A stretch of 64,000 nucleotides of DNA from Lachnospiraceae bacterium (GCA_017622875.1 JAGAQG010000052.1:1-64000); one strand, 5' to 3'; positions 35,801-44,574 are shown, numbered from the stretch's first letter. Notes: generated by a model not told the origin, from the letters alone. Program-made: numbers and translations.

Positions 35801-36380
35801 CTATAAGGAAATATCAGAGCGTTATGAGTTCATGAACAAGCAGCGAAATGACCTTGTGGAAGCGGAAGATATGTTAAAGAACATTATTTCTGAGCTTGAT
35901 GAGGGAATGAAGAGACAGTTCACAGAAATGTTTGCGAAGATTCAGGTGGAATTTGACAAGGCATTTAAGGAGCTGTTCGGCGGCGGTAAGGGTACACTGG
36001 AACTGATCGATCCGGAAGATATCTTGGAGACGGGTGTTCGTATTATTTCTCAGCCGCCAGGAAAGAAACTGCAGAATATGATGCAGTTATCTGGTGGAGA
36101 AAAAGCGCTCACAGCCATCGCATTGCTGTTTGCAATTCAGAACTTAAAGCCATCTCCATTCTGTCTGTTGGACGAAATTGAGGCTGCACTGGACGACTCC
36201 AACGTAGGACGTTTCGCCAATTACTTACATAAATTGACAAAAAATACACAGTTTATTGTAATTACACACAGACGTGGTACAATGGCAGCAGCGGATAGAC
36301 TTTATGGTATTACTATGCAGGAAAAAGGTGTTTCTGCATTGGTATCAGTGAACTTGATTGAGGAAGAACTGGATAAATAA
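32820..36380 (+). CDS. smc: Chromosome segregation protein SMC
   Basis: 1186 residues, standard length. The N-terminal head has GFKSFANK and Walker A GPNGSGKSNVADAVRW; long coiled coils flank the hinge (about 520-660, containing GSIQNIVTDNEQTAKSMI and LNPGGSMTGGAF). The C-terminal head has the signature LSGGEKALTAIAL and Walker B CLLDEIEAALDDSN. It compacts chromosomes with ScpA and ScpB. GGAGAACC precedes its ATG, and ftsY follows after 13 bases. Confidence 0.97.
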   Translation: MYLKSIEVHGFKSFANKIVFDFHNGITGIVGPNGSGKSNVADAVRWVLGEQRVKQLRGSNMQDVIFSGTETRKPQGYAFVAITLDNADKQLPVDYEEVTVARRLYRSGESEYLINGTVCRLKDVQEMFYDTGIGKEGYSIIGQGQIDKILSTKPEEARELFDEATGIVKFKKRKKNAEKKLEEEKQNLLRVNDILTELEKQLGPLKRQSETAKEYLKKRDTLKIYDVNLFLMEMERIKQAQKDLEEKTIIVQNDFEDSKKSYENCKLEYEHIEKEIEGLNEGIEEKKTLLTENALQKKQYEGQIAVLKAQNNSALSNDKHLKSRKEAILRETEEKESQKEEFLKEKYKLDMQLADMKGVLAEAEENLESVQQRILDLNHSIEYCKNEIIQLLNEKASTKGKIQRYDTMLEQVQIRKAEVSSKILSLKTEENENESGLAEAKREFEEVNSVIRGYNEQKTVIEQEIEDYVKSLRELNHLLEVGQSAYHREASRLESLRNLTERYDGYGNSIRKVMEQKKNQSGILGVVADLIKVEKNYEVAIETALGGSIQNIVTDNEQTAKSMIQYLKANKLGRATFLPLTSIKGNNIFNKENVLKETGVIGVAHTLVKTEEKFSVLAKYLLGRTLVVDHIDNAIRLQKKYDQTLRIVTLEGESLNPGGSMTGGAFKNNSNLLGRRREIEELELSVKQLSIELEERKAQVEDTKAKRTACYGTLDEINEKLSKEFVKQNTAKMQLNLYEQKKQEFEGSLNKLRSELKELEGQIQDIITSRKEIAAELKGSDIKEKANEVSIARYQEELVEYQEKEVDCKEEVEELHLQNASFQQKKEFVQENIRRIEEELHRLKEEKESLDETIAHSRDDAEAREEGIATLQGQIEELTGISEKTEQEKTALLEKKEELLSKNKDFFDKREQLSGRINDLDKELYRLGTQKEKLEESAENFINYMWQEYELTHHEALPMKDEQFSDRQELKRSIAKIKEEIKQLGNVNINAIEDYKEISERYEFMNKQRNDLVEAEDMLKNIISELDEGMKRQFTEMFAKIQVEFDKAFKELFGGGKGTLELIDPEDILETGVRIISQPPGKKLQNMMQLSGGEKALTAIALLFAIQNLKPSPFCLLDEIEAALDDSNVGRFANYLHKLTKNTQFIVITHRRGTMAAADRLYGITMQEKGVSALVSVNLIEEELDK

Positions 36381-36393
36381 AGGAGGAGAAGAA

Positions 36394-37326
36394 ATGTCAG
36401 AAGAAAAAAAAGGTTTTTTTAAACGACTGGCAGAAGGTCTTACAAAGACAAGAAACAATATCGTAGCCGGAATTGATTCGGTCTTTCATGGATTTTCTTC
36501 TATCGACGACGATTTTTACGATGAAATCGAAGAAATTCTGGTAATGGGTGATATCGGGATCAATGCGACAACTGCCATTATCGAGAATTTAAAGAAAAAA
36601 GTTAAAGAACAACACATTAAAGAGCCTTCAGAATGTAAACAGCTTTTGATTAACAGCATTAAAGAACAGATGAGAGTGGAAGAGACAGCTTACCGTTTTG
36701 AACATGAAACAAGTGTTGTGCTTGTGATAGGGGTAAACGGTGTTGGTAAGACAACATCTGTTGGAAAGCTTGCTGGAAAATTAAAAGATCAGGGCAAGAA
36801 GGTCGTATTAGGTGCTGCAGATACATTCCGTGCGGCAGCCAGCGAACAGCTGACAGAATGGGCAAACAGAGCCGGTGTTGATATTATCTATGGCGGTGAA
36901 GGCGCAGACCCGGCAGCAGTTGTCTATGATGCGGTTGCAGCAGCAAAAGCAAGAAAAGCGGATGTTCTTCTTTGCGATACCGCAGGAAGACTTCACAATA
37001 AAAAGAATTTAATGGAAGAGCTTCGTAAGATCAATAAGATCATTGACCGCGAGTTCCCGGAAGCTTTCAAGGAAACATTGATCGTTCTTGACGGAACCAC
37101 AGGACAGAATGCGCTGGAGCAGGCAAGACAGTTTAAGGAAGTTGCAGATGTAACAGGTATTATCTTAACGAAACTTGACGGAACTGCAAAAGGCGGTATT
37201 GCGGTGGCAATCCAGTCTGAACTTGGCGTACCGGTAAAATATATCGGCGTTGGGGAAGGAATTGACGATTTACAGAAATTTGATTCTGATGAATTCGTAA
37301 ATGCGCTTTTCAATGTAGAAGCGTAA
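36394..37326 (+). CDS. ftsY: Signal recognition particle receptor FtsY
   Basis: 310 residues from ATG 36394 behind AAGGAGGAG; a start at 36358 within smc is rejected. The short N-terminus lacks the long acidic A domain. The N domain is followed by the G domain: GVNGVGKTTSVGKLA (G1), DTFRAAA, DTAGR (G3), LTKLDGTAKGG (G4), GVGEGIDDL. It docks SRP-ribosome complexes at the membrane with Ffh. Its usual partner genes ylxM-ffh are displaced to 55120. Confidence 0.97.
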   Translation: MSEEKKGFFKRLAEGLTKTRNNIVAGIDSVFHGFSSIDDDFYDEIEEILVMGDIGINATTAIIENLKKKVKEQHIKEPSECKQLLINSIKEQMRVEETAYRFEHETSVVLVIGVNGVGKTTSVGKLAGKLKDQGKKVVLGAADTFRAAASEQLTEWANRAGVDIIYGGEGADPAAVVYDAVAAAKARKADVLLCDTAGRLHNKKNLMEELRKINKIIDREFPEAFKETLIVLDGTTGQNALEQARQFKEVADVTGIILTKLDGTAKGGIAVAIQSELGVPVKYIGVGEGIDDLQKFDSDEFVNALFNVEA

Positions 37327-37398
37327 GTCTGGCAGAAACTGTCTGTCAGAGAATACTGCTAAGGTGTGAGGAACCTTAGCGAGGAAGAATGAGGATAT

Positions 37399-38616
37399 AT
37401 GAAAATGCTTACACTGGAAAAATTTGAGGAGGCATACGAGGTTGTAAAACACGTTGCCAAAGAGACAAAGCTGTTATACAGCAAAAGCTTATCACAGCAG
37501 GTTGGAAACAAGGTTTATTTCAAACCGGAAAATTTACAGCACACAGGTGCTTACAAAATCCGTGGTGCTTACTATAAGATCAGTACATTGACACCGGAAG
37601 AAAGAGCGAAAGGCTTAATTACAGCATCTGCCGGAAACCATGCACAGGGCGTTGCTTATGCGGCAAAGGAATTTGGCTGCAAGGCCAAAATTGTTATGCC
37701 TGCAACAACACCTTTGATGAAAGTAGAACGTACAAAAAGTTATGGCGCAGAAGTCATTCTCCATGGAGATGTGTATGATGAAGCATGTGAATATGCTTAT
37801 CAGTTGGCCGAAGCAGAAGGGCTGACCTTTATTCATCCATTTGATGACCTGGCTGTTGCAACAGGTCAGGGTACGATCGCTATGGAAATCATTCAGGAAC
37901 TTCCACTGGTTGATTACATTCTTGTACCGGTTGGCGGCGGCGGACTTGCTACAGGTGTTTCTACACTGGCGAAGCTGTTAAATCCAAACATTAAAGTAAT
38001 CGGTGTTGAACCGGCTGGAGCGAACTGCCTGGAAGAGTCTTTCAAGGCAGGAAGAGTTATGACACTCCCATTTGTCAGTACAGTGGCAGATGGTACAGCA
38101 GTGAAGACTCCTGGAGAAAAGATTTTCCCATACTTACAGAAGAACCTGGATGGTATCATTACCATCGAGGATGATGAGCTGGTTGTTGCATTCCTTGACA
38201 TGGTGGAAAATCATAAGATGGTAGTAGAAAACTCTGGTCTTCTTACAGTTGCAGCGTTAAAACATCTTGATTTCAAGGGTAAAAAGGTTGTTTCTGTACT
38301 TAGCGGCGGTAACATGGATATTATTACCATGTCTTCTGTTGTACAGCATGGTTTGATTCAGAGAGATAGAATCTTTACAGTTTCCGTTTTACTTCCTGAT
38401 AAGCCAGGTGAATTAGTGAGTGTTGCTTCTATCATTGCGGAAGAACGCGGTAACGTTATCAAGCTGGATCATAACCAGTTTGTAAGTACGAACAGAAGTT
38501 CTGCGGTAGAGCTTAAGATTACGATTGAAGCTTTTGGTACGGAGCATAAGAATCAGATCGTTAAGGCTCTGGAAGAACGTGGATACAGACCACGTGTCAT
38601 TCGCGTAAATATGTAG
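37399..38616 (+). CDS. ilvA: Threonine ammonia-lyase (threonine dehydratase)
   Basis: 405 residues. The PLP lysine lies in ENLQHTGAYKIRGAYYKI (about residue 56), the glycine loop is VPVGGGGLATG, and a C-terminal ACT-like domain (VLLPDKPGELVSVASIIAEE) suggests amino-acid feedback. It deaminates threonine to 2-oxobutyrate, for isoleucine or for catabolism. No ilv genes are adjacent, so a catabolic (TdcB-like) role is possible. GAGGA lies upstream. In the preceding gap, GCTAAGGT (37358-37365) pairs with ACCTTAGC (37373-37380) without a T-run. Confidence 0.93.
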   Translation: MKMLTLEKFEEAYEVVKHVAKETKLLYSKSLSQQVGNKVYFKPENLQHTGAYKIRGAYYKISTLTPEERAKGLITASAGNHAQGVAYAAKEFGCKAKIVMPATTPLMKVERTKSYGAEVILHGDVYDEACEYAYQLAEAEGLTFIHPFDDLAVATGQGTIAMEIIQELPLVDYILVPVGGGGLATGVSTLAKLLNPNIKVIGVEPAGANCLEESFKAGRVMTLPFVSTVADGTAVKTPGEKIFPYLQKNLDGIITIEDDELVVAFLDMVENHKMVVENSGLLTVAALKHLDFKGKKVVSVLSGGNMDIITMSSVVQHGLIQRDRIFTVSVLLPDKPGELVSVASIIAEERGNVIKLDHNQFVSTNRSSAVELKITIEAFGTEHKNQIVKALEERGYRPRVIRVNM

Positions 38617-38672
38617 TTACTTAACCTTGAATAGACAATAGAAAACAGACAATCGAATAAAAGGTTTTAGAG

Positions 38673-38703
38673 GCTCGGGGCGGAACGCTCCGAGCTATTT
38701 TCG
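38673..38703 (+). terminator. Intrinsic terminator after ilvA
   Basis: GCTCGGGGCG (38673-38682) pairs with CGCTCCGAGC (38686-38695), followed by TATTTTCG. The T-run is short but the stem is strong. Confidence 0.72.
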
Positions 38704-39148
38704 TTTGGAGAAAGTGAGTCAAGTGTGACAATTTTGGGCGTAGATGAAAAAATGTAACGAAGGTGGAAACTATTTCGAGAAAAAAGAACTCTGAGGGTTG
38801 AATTGTATGGTTTGTTTGGGCGCTATTGGAAAAACATAGTCTGACTGCCAACAAAATATTAAATTTTGGAATGTTGAAGAAGAGTTTTTTTGCCATCAGC
38901 CAAATTACAGGACTTTTTTAGAATTAATCAAGAAAAAACGCTTGAAATTGGGAGGTTCAAAAAGAAAAAAATTCTTAACGCCCATAGTCAGGCGGACGCG
39001 ATTGGTTTTGAGAATTAGAAAGGGAGAATTATTTTAGATTCTTAAGAATTCATGAAGATTATTCTCAGCAACACTTTAGTATGGTAAAATTTACATAAGA
39101 AACATGAAGGATAACTTATCGTGGATTATGGTCAGGAGTATAAAAGTT
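38704..39148. other. Gene-free stretch of about 445 bases
   Basis: No convincing coding frame is seen; a 91-codon minus-strand frame (38621-38896) has no ribosome site and crosses the terminator. The DNA is A-rich with several T-runs and A-runs. A possible promoter for the next gene sits at its right end: TTCTCA (39062-39067), 17 bases, TAAAAT (39085-39090) with extended TG. I see nothing else here. Confidence 0.5.
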
Positions 39149-39412
39149 ATGATTACAATTTTTAACAGAAAAGAATTACTGATTACTTATGATATGCAGA
39201 AACAGAGTGAGGTTCGTACACTTTTACAAAATCATAGGATCAAATATGATATAAAAGTGTTCAATCGAAAGAGTGCTTCGCCATTATCAGCAGGGATGAG
39301 AGCTCATACAGGGACATTTGGAGAAGATTTGAGCAAGGAATATGAGTACAAAATTTATGTTAAGAAAGAAGATTACGAAAGAGCCTGTGCGTTAATGAAT
39401 GGGAAAATCTGA
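39149..39412 (+). CDS. Small protein of unknown function
   Basis: 87 residues from ATG 39149 (CAGGAG 12 bases upstream); a longer frame from 39104 is less likely. The sequence MITIFNRKELLITYDMQKQS is followed by EVRTLLQNHRIKYDIKV and a C-terminal KKEDYERACALMNGKI. The last part resembles the substrate-like ferredoxin fold of DUF2007-type putative signalling proteins, but the match is weak. No membrane segment. It is the first gene of the accessory block after ilvA. Confidence 0.6.
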   Translation: MITIFNRKELLITYDMQKQSEVRTLLQNHRIKYDIKVFNRKSASPLSAGMRAHTGTFGEDLSKEYEYKIYVKKEDYERACALMNGKI

Positions 39413-39435
39413 GGTTCTTTTAGAGGGAGAAGCCT

Positions 39436-40410
39436 ATGAAAAAGAAAATATTCTTACTTGTTGCTTTAATGAACATAATGCTTCTGGTAAATGGCTGTGG
39501 TACGGATAAAAGTGTGGAATATAGCCAGAAAACTTTATCAAAGCCGGACAAGGTAGAGATTTCAAAAGACACAAAAGAAATTTCCTATGATAAAGAGTCA
39601 GAAAAATATGCGACAATTTATGATACAATCTGTCAAAACTGGTGGAAAATGTCTGATACGGAAGAGGATACGATTGAGGATGACTCCTTAATACCAGTGG
39701 AAAGTTTGAAAAAGCTTAGAACAACTTCCGATATGAGATACGTTTCTGAAAATGATGTATTTATAAATTTTATTTATGAAGAAGAGCCGATGCAATGGAC
39801 GAAATCCAATGGAGATATCGTGGAGATTCGGAAGCTCATGTTCGCACTTCCAAAACATGCGGAAGAAGGAAAAAGCACAAAGGGATTTTATATAATTTTC
39901 CAAGCTGATAATACCAGTGTAAATGAGGGCGTTTACTCGTATTATTACAACAATGAGCTGTTCAATGCATTGTCGGATGCTGGAAATACGGTAACTTCTG
40001 GTTATCGTGATACACCGACCGAATTTGATTTGCAGTATTACTCAAATATTACGAACGAAGAAATGAAATCTGCTTTTATTAATACATACGGATGGACCCA
40101 TTTGACTGATCATAGCTTATATATGAATAATTTATCAAAACAGGTAGTTGTTAACTTTGTTTTTTCAAAAAAGGCTTCTGAGAAGGAATTAAATGCTGCC
40201 AGAGAATATTGGAAGGTTATTGAAACATACGAAAGTTATCATAGGTCTAATCCGGATATTTATACTATATGGAGTCGTGTACCGGAAAATGCAGAAATAA
40301 CAGTGCAGGTATTTGCAGAAGATGAACTGGTATCTCAGGACATTTATGGCGAGATTGAGAATGGAGTTATCTATACAGAAATACACTATGAAGAAAATAT
40401 ATTTAGATAA
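39436..40410 (+). CDS. Lipoprotein of unknown function
   Basis: 324 residues with a lipoprotein signal: MKKKIFLLVALMNIMLLVNG then Cys 21 (lipobox LVNGC). The mature part is acidic and without a domain I recognise; motifs such as YYSNITNEEMKSAFINTYGW may form repeats. It should be anchored to the outer face of the membrane. The last 23 bases overlap the next gene, so they are probably co-translated. Confidence 0.78.
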   Translation: MKKKIFLLVALMNIMLLVNGCGTDKSVEYSQKTLSKPDKVEISKDTKEISYDKESEKYATIYDTICQNWWKMSDTEEDTIEDDSLIPVESLKKLRTTSDMRYVSENDVFINFIYEEEPMQWTKSNGDIVEIRKLMFALPKHAEEGKSTKGFYIIFQADNTSVNEGVYSYYYNNELFNALSDAGNTVTSGYRDTPTEFDLQYYSNITNEEMKSAFINTYGWTHLTDHSLYMNNLSKQVVVNFVFSKKASEKELNAAREYWKVIETYESYHRSNPDIYTIWSRVPENAEITVQVFAEDELVSQDIYGEIENGVIYTEIHYEENIFR

Positions 40411-40864
40411 AACGAAAGTTACAACATGTACGTCGGTATTTGCTTCTGGCTATGAAGTGGTTTGGGCAGGAGCAGTAATTACGTCGATGCCTGTAAAATA
40501 TAAAGGTAAAGAATATCAAAGATATGCGGATACATATGACATTCACTTTATTTTTGATGATGAAATTCCAATATTAGATTTTTATACAATTCCTTTGGTT
40601 GATATTTTTGCTGTTGACAGTTACTGGGGATATATTGGAACAGTGGGAGAACCATTTTATTTAGAAGGAAAAGCTCCGGTTTGTTACATTGACCATGACA
40701 AGAACTGCTTTTTACTTGCTGATAACAGCAAAGATTTTTTGAGTAATGTGGAAATATGGAAAGAGCAGATGAAGCAATGCACGAGTATTGAAGTTTTTGC
40801 TTCAAAGGAAGAAGCGAAAGGGAAATATAAATTTCTGGACTGGGGAGAAAGAGAGAATTTATAA
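40388..40864 (+). CDS. Unknown cytosolic protein
   Basis: 158 residues from ATG 40388; the longer frame from 40313 runs inside the lipoprotein gene and is rejected. No signal peptide or membrane segment. Features seen: acidic overall, YIDHDKNCFLLADNSKDFLS, and C-terminal EVFASKEEAKGKYKFLDWGE. The size and composition recall immunity-type proteins, but no family is recognised. It overlaps the lipoprotein gene and is 2 bases from the next frame. Confidence 0.65.
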   Translation: MKKIYLDKTKVTTCTSVFASGYEVVWAGAVITSMPVKYKGKEYQRYADTYDIHFIFDDEIPILDFYTIPLVDIFAVDSYWGYIGTVGEPFYLEGKAPVCYIDHDKNCFLLADNSKDFLSNVEIWKEQMKQCTSIEVFASKEEAKGKYKFLDWGERENL

Positions 40865-40866
40865 CA

Positions 40867-41382
40867 ATGAGAAAAATACTTTTGTGGTTGATTACAATCT
40901 GTGCAGTTGCTTTTGGAATAAATTTTTTTATGAATAATGTTGGCATACCAAAATCAAAATTAGAAGCAGATATTCGTACGTCACAATATGTGGATGATGA
41001 TTGGCTGATGGTAGGAGATGTTTCAGATAAGATGGCTGCATTTGTTTCCTATCCGGAAGATAAGAGTGATTCTACATATTCTTTCTATGTGAACCGTCCA
41101 GGGATTTCTTTTGGATATTTTTTCAGAAGCGGAGGAGACCTTGTTGGATTTGGACAATATATTCCAGAATTGATGGTAGATGGATAATACGACGAAAGAG
41201 CATTTATATCTATGAATGAACTGAAAGTAGAGCGATTAGAAATAAATGATGGAAATTCAGTTCAAGTTATTGAAATTGACAGTGAGAAGCCATTTGCGAT
41301 TATTTTGTCTGTAAATGCAGGAGAGCTAACATTTTATGATATAAATGGGAATATCGTGGAATTTCGCAGATGCTATCATTAA
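40867..41382 (+). pseudogene. Membrane-anchored protein gene interrupted by an in-frame stop
   Basis: The first 106 codons (MRKILLWLITICAVAFGINF, one membrane anchor, then a soluble part) end at TAA 41185-41187. The same frame continues without a shift for 65 further codons (YDERAFISMNELKVERLEIN onward) to TAA 41380-41382. The continuation has protein-like composition and no start with a ribosome site. The simplest reading is one 171-codon gene with a single nonsense mutation. Function unknown; a sequencing error or a natural shorter product with non-coding remainder are alternatives. Confidence 0.7.
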
Positions 41383-41471
41383 AACAGGAACGGTATCAAT
41401 GAGGCAAAGAATCTTTGCGTGACAGAAGAAGCAGTTTTCTTTATCATTTGAGCTGAAAGGAGTGCTTCAAT

Positions 41472-42095
41472 ATGGCAAAGGTAGGAAAATATATCAGAAT
41501 CAAGAGAAATAAAAGGGGACTGTCACAGGAAGAGTTGGCAGAAAAATTGTTTGTGAGCAGGCAGACTGTTTCGAATTATGAGAACGGTAGATCGAATCCG
41601 GATATTGATATGCTTGTAAAGATTGCTGAAGTTTTGGAAACAGATGTTCAAACATTGATATACGGGGAAAATGCTATAAAAGAGAAAAATGTGTTTGATA
41701 AACAATATTTCCTAATAGACATTGCTGCTTGTGGGATTATATATGGAATCACATGGGCACTGGTTTATCTGATTAGGTCAATGAATCATTTGGAAATAAT
41801 ATATGAGTCAGTAGCTCCGAACTATGCTATTTCAATTGGGCTGGTTATTTTACACATATTAGTGCATTTGGTGTTTGGAGCGTATACAAAAAGAAAAGAT
41901 TATCGGGAAAAAATAAAAAACGGATGTGTGGCGAATGTTCTGGAAGCAGTAATTTTTGCTGCAATCGTTCATATTTTGAGTAAATTTGAATGTTTCTTTT
42001 TGTTCCCGAGATTTTATGCTACGCTATTTTGCTTGCTGATTATGAGTGTGGAGATATTTGCAGCTTGTTACCAAACTGTTTACATCAAAAAATAG
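41472..42095 (+). CDS. XRE-type helix-turn-helix protein with membrane domain
   Basis: 207 residues. The XRE DNA-binding domain spans residues 5-64 (KYIRIKRNKRGLSQEELAEK, then LFVSRQTVSNYENGRSNPDI). A C-terminal part follows with about four hydrophobic segments (for example YFLIDIAACGIIYGITWALV and AISIGLVILHILVHLVFGAY). Such regulators sense membrane or envelope conditions and act on nearby genes. AAAGGAG precedes the ATG. It is the first of three similar genes in a row. Confidence 0.85.
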   Translation: MAKVGKYIRIKRNKRGLSQEELAEKLFVSRQTVSNYENGRSNPDIDMLVKIAEVLETDVQTLIYGENAIKEKNVFDKQYFLIDIAACGIIYGITWALVYLIRSMNHLEIIYESVAPNYAISIGLVILHILVHLVFGAYTKRKDYREKIKNGCVANVLEAVIFAAIVHILSKFECFFLFPRFYATLFCLLIMSVEIFAACYQTVYIKK

Positions 42096-42166
42096 GGTGT
42101 TTCTTTATAAAATAAATACAACAAATTAAAATATGCATAAACAAAATTTCGAAAGGAAGAAAATGC

Positions 42167-43051
42167 ATGATTGAATTTGGTGAAAAATTAAAACAACTCC
42201 GAGAAGAAAAAGGAATGACCCAGCAATCTTTGGCGGGGCTGCTATATGTAACAAGACAGGCAGTTTCTCGTTGGGAATGCGGTGCTCGTTATCCGGACTT
42301 GCTTACGACGAAAAAGATTGCCAAAATACTGGATGCGACAATTGATGAACTGGTATCAGGTGAGAAATTAAAAGAAAACATTGAAAAAGAGCCTGTATTG
42401 ACACAAAAGAATGAAAATGTGATTCAGATTGTTATGTACACAGTAATTGCAGCGACCAATATCTTAATGCTTTTCTTTACGATATTTGCATATTTTGATG
42501 CATATATACAATTCAGTGATCCGGGATTTACAATTCTGGGTGTAAGCGCAGATTTGGAAAGGATTGTAACACTTTTTGTGGCTTTGGCGGGAATATATTT
42601 TTCTGCAAAAGATAAGATGACTGCGCGTGTGACTGGAAGTATTATGTGTGTTCCATACATATTTGAAATTATTGGTTTATTTGCGTTTATAGCATATTTT
42701 TGCAGACCGGACTTATCGGGAGAATTGGTAAAAAGCAGTTGGGTGTTCGGGCTGGTTATTCCAATTTTGATTTCAATCTATATTTTGTTGTTTTTCTTTC
42801 AAAAAGAACGAAGACTCCCATACTGGATTATTGTTTTGATTTGTCTTTATTCAATAGGATTGCAAGTACGATTTGTTGTGAATCAGTTGATTTCAATTTA
42901 TACATATGGATTAGCAGATCCGGTATTTGTATTTATCACAGCGATTGTAAGTACAACGAGTACTGTTTTAATGGCGTGTTTACTGGGATATCAGGCATAC
43001 AAGTGGGATGAAAAAAAGAAAATAGCAATTGATAAACGTAGCGTCGATTGA
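42167..43051 (+). CDS. XRE-type helix-turn-helix protein with membrane domain
   Basis: 294 residues. N-terminal XRE domain: FGEKLKQLREEKGMTQQSLA, LLYVTRQAVSRWECGARYPD (residues 4-62). About six hydrophobic segments follow (for example IVMYTVIAATNILMLFFTIF and SWVFGLVIPILISIYILLFF). It is paralogous in architecture, but not close in sequence, to the gene before it. AAAGGAAG lies upstream. Confidence 0.85.
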   Translation: MIEFGEKLKQLREEKGMTQQSLAGLLYVTRQAVSRWECGARYPDLLTTKKIAKILDATIDELVSGEKLKENIEKEPVLTQKNENVIQIVMYTVIAATNILMLFFTIFAYFDAYIQFSDPGFTILGVSADLERIVTLFVALAGIYFSAKDKMTARVTGSIMCVPYIFEIIGLFAFIAYFCRPDLSGELVKSSWVFGLVIPILISIYILLFFFQKERRLPYWIIVLICLYSIGLQVRFVVNQLISIYTYGLADPVFVFITAIVSTTSTVLMACLLGYQAYKWDEKKKIAIDKRSVD

Positions 43052-43096
43052 GCTTTTGCGTTAGATTTTATAAGATTTCCTCAGGAGGAATAAATC

Positions 43097-43840
43097 ATGG
43101 ATGCAAACATACTTGGAAATTTTATAGCAGAACTTCGAAAAGAAAAGGATATGACTCAAGCAGAACTTGCGGAAAAACTAAATGTCACAGATAAGGCGGT
43201 ATCACGTTGGGAAACGGGAGTGGGGCTTCCGGATGTGAATACGATAGAACCTTTAGCAGAAATCTTAGGAGTGTCGATTGCAGAGATTGTAAAGGGAAGG
43301 CGTTTGTCTGTCGAAGAAGTAATGCAGGTAAATGATTCGGAATGTATTCAGGAATTGATTAAGGATATAAAGAAAGATACCAGTACGAGAGTCTGGAGCT
43401 ATGCGCTTCTTGCAATTATTATTTTGATAGTAAGTTTCTATTTGCAGTATGGTCATAGAGATTTAAATGAAATCTACGGTGGATCATTTGAAATTATGAT
43501 ATTTGGAGCTGTGTCTATGATTCTGCCATGGTTTTCTTTGAAAGCAAAGAAGTATCAGCCTCTTTTTATAATGGGAAGCTACTTTTGTGTTTTGTTGGCG
43601 ATGCTGTCAGAAGCACATTTTATGAATCATAAAGCTTATATCAATGATGTGAGTGCGTTGTTGGATACTGCAGGAGTAATGGAGTTTATTATCCGGTATC
43701 TTGGTGGAGCTGTATTTCTTTTGAATTTAGTGATTTATGTTTTACTTAACAGAGAACATCACAAAATACTGGCACAGTTTTTTGTGGATATGAAAGATGG
43801 CATATATAAAAGAATTATGTGGCTTATGAGTAAGTTTTAG
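43097..43840 (+). CDS. XRE-type helix-turn-helix protein with membrane domain
   Basis: 247 residues behind AGGAGG. XRE domain: LGNFIAELRKEKDMTQAELA, EKLNVTDKAVSRWETGVGLP (residues 5-64). The membrane part has about four segments (for example VWSYALLAIIILIVSFYLQY and YLGGAVFLLNLVIYVLL). Its target is unknown. It is followed after 10 bases by a membrane protein gene, so it probably controls or works with the downstream cell-surface genes. Confidence 0.85.
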   Translation: MDANILGNFIAELRKEKDMTQAELAEKLNVTDKAVSRWETGVGLPDVNTIEPLAEILGVSIAEIVKGRRLSVEEVMQVNDSECIQELIKDIKKDTSTRVWSYALLAIIILIVSFYLQYGHRDLNEIYGGSFEIMIFGAVSMILPWFSLKAKKYQPLFIMGSYFCVLLAMLSEAHFMNHKAYINDVSALLDTAGVMEFIIRYLGGAVFLLNLVIYVLLNREHHKILAQFFVDMKDGIYKRIMWLMSKF

Positions 43841-43850
43841 GGGGAAAAAG

Positions 43851-44276
43851 ATGAAAATTGGTGATACATATAGAACAAGAAAAATTGGATTCGGAACATT
43901 ATCATTTCTATTGTTGATCATAGGAATTTTGTGGAGCTTCAGCATTCATGAATTTTGCATTGGCGACAATGTTTTATCTGCCTTACATTTAAAGGCCTGG
44001 TCAAATGGTACAAGCGGACGACATTATACGATTTATTATGCGCTTATATTCCTGATTCCGTCGATGATTCTGGGGATAAAATACAATGAAAATCTATTTG
44101 CAAAAGTTGGAACAATCGGATCAATTATATTAACTGTAGTCATTGCTTCCAGCGTATTTATGAGTGTTTCTGTTTCTACTGGACAGACGGAAACATTCTT
44201 TGAAATTGATAGGAATACAGGTGTAGGAGCAGACTCGATTACATTTGAAGAGATTGATTTTAATAAGTACATATAA
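43851..44276 (+). CDS. Membrane protein of unknown function
   Basis: 141 residues with three predicted membrane segments (about 15-32, GTLSFLLLIIGILWSFSI; 63-78, IYYALIFLIPSMILGI; 88-108, GTIGSIILTVVIASSVFMSV), then a short outward C-terminus. No family recognised. GGGGGAAAAAG upstream; 10 bases from the XRE gene, so likely the same transcript. Confidence 0.7.
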   Translation: MKIGDTYRTRKIGFGTLSFLLLIIGILWSFSIHEFCIGDNVLSALHLKAWSNGTSGRHYTIYYALIFLIPSMILGIKYNENLFAKVGTIGSIILTVVIASSVFMSVSVSTGQTETFFEIDRNTGVGADSITFEEIDFNKYI

Positions 44277-44322
44277 ATGAGCAGATGGAGACGCGGACAA
44301 TACAAGGAGGATTAGAGGATTT

Positions 44323-44532
44323 ATGAAGAAAATACGTCTTATTATAATTACAATATTGATAATTGTATTGTTGTTTCCGAAATATGAAATCTATGAAGAT
44401 GGTGGAACTAAAACATACACGTCTTTGGCGTATAAATTAATTCTTTGGAATGAAATTGAAGGTAAACAAGGGATGGAACTATATTTCTTTCCTCGGAATT
44501 TTTATAATTTGAGTTATTATAGCAACAAATAG
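44323..44532 (+). CDS. Small single-span membrane protein
   Basis: 69 residues: a short basic start (MKKIR), one hydrophobic segment (LIIITILIIVLLFPKY, 6-21), then a small outward domain (EDGGTKTYTSLAYKLILWNE). Strong ribosome sites AGGAGG and AGAGGA lie upstream. The pattern EDGGTKTYTSLAYK is seen in many small clostridial membrane proteins, but no function is known. Confidence 0.68.
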   Translation: MKKIRLIIITILIIVLLFPKYEIYEDGGTKTYTSLAYKLILWNEIEGKQGMELYFFPRNFYNLSYYSNK

Positions 44533-44574
44533 ATTGAGAAATTCGGATCATAAAGTCTATTGAGGGGTATGCAT

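Noticed and set aside
38621-38896. 91-codon minus-strand frame after ilvA
   Set aside because: Crosses the ilvA terminator, lacks a ribosome site, and has no protein-like pattern.
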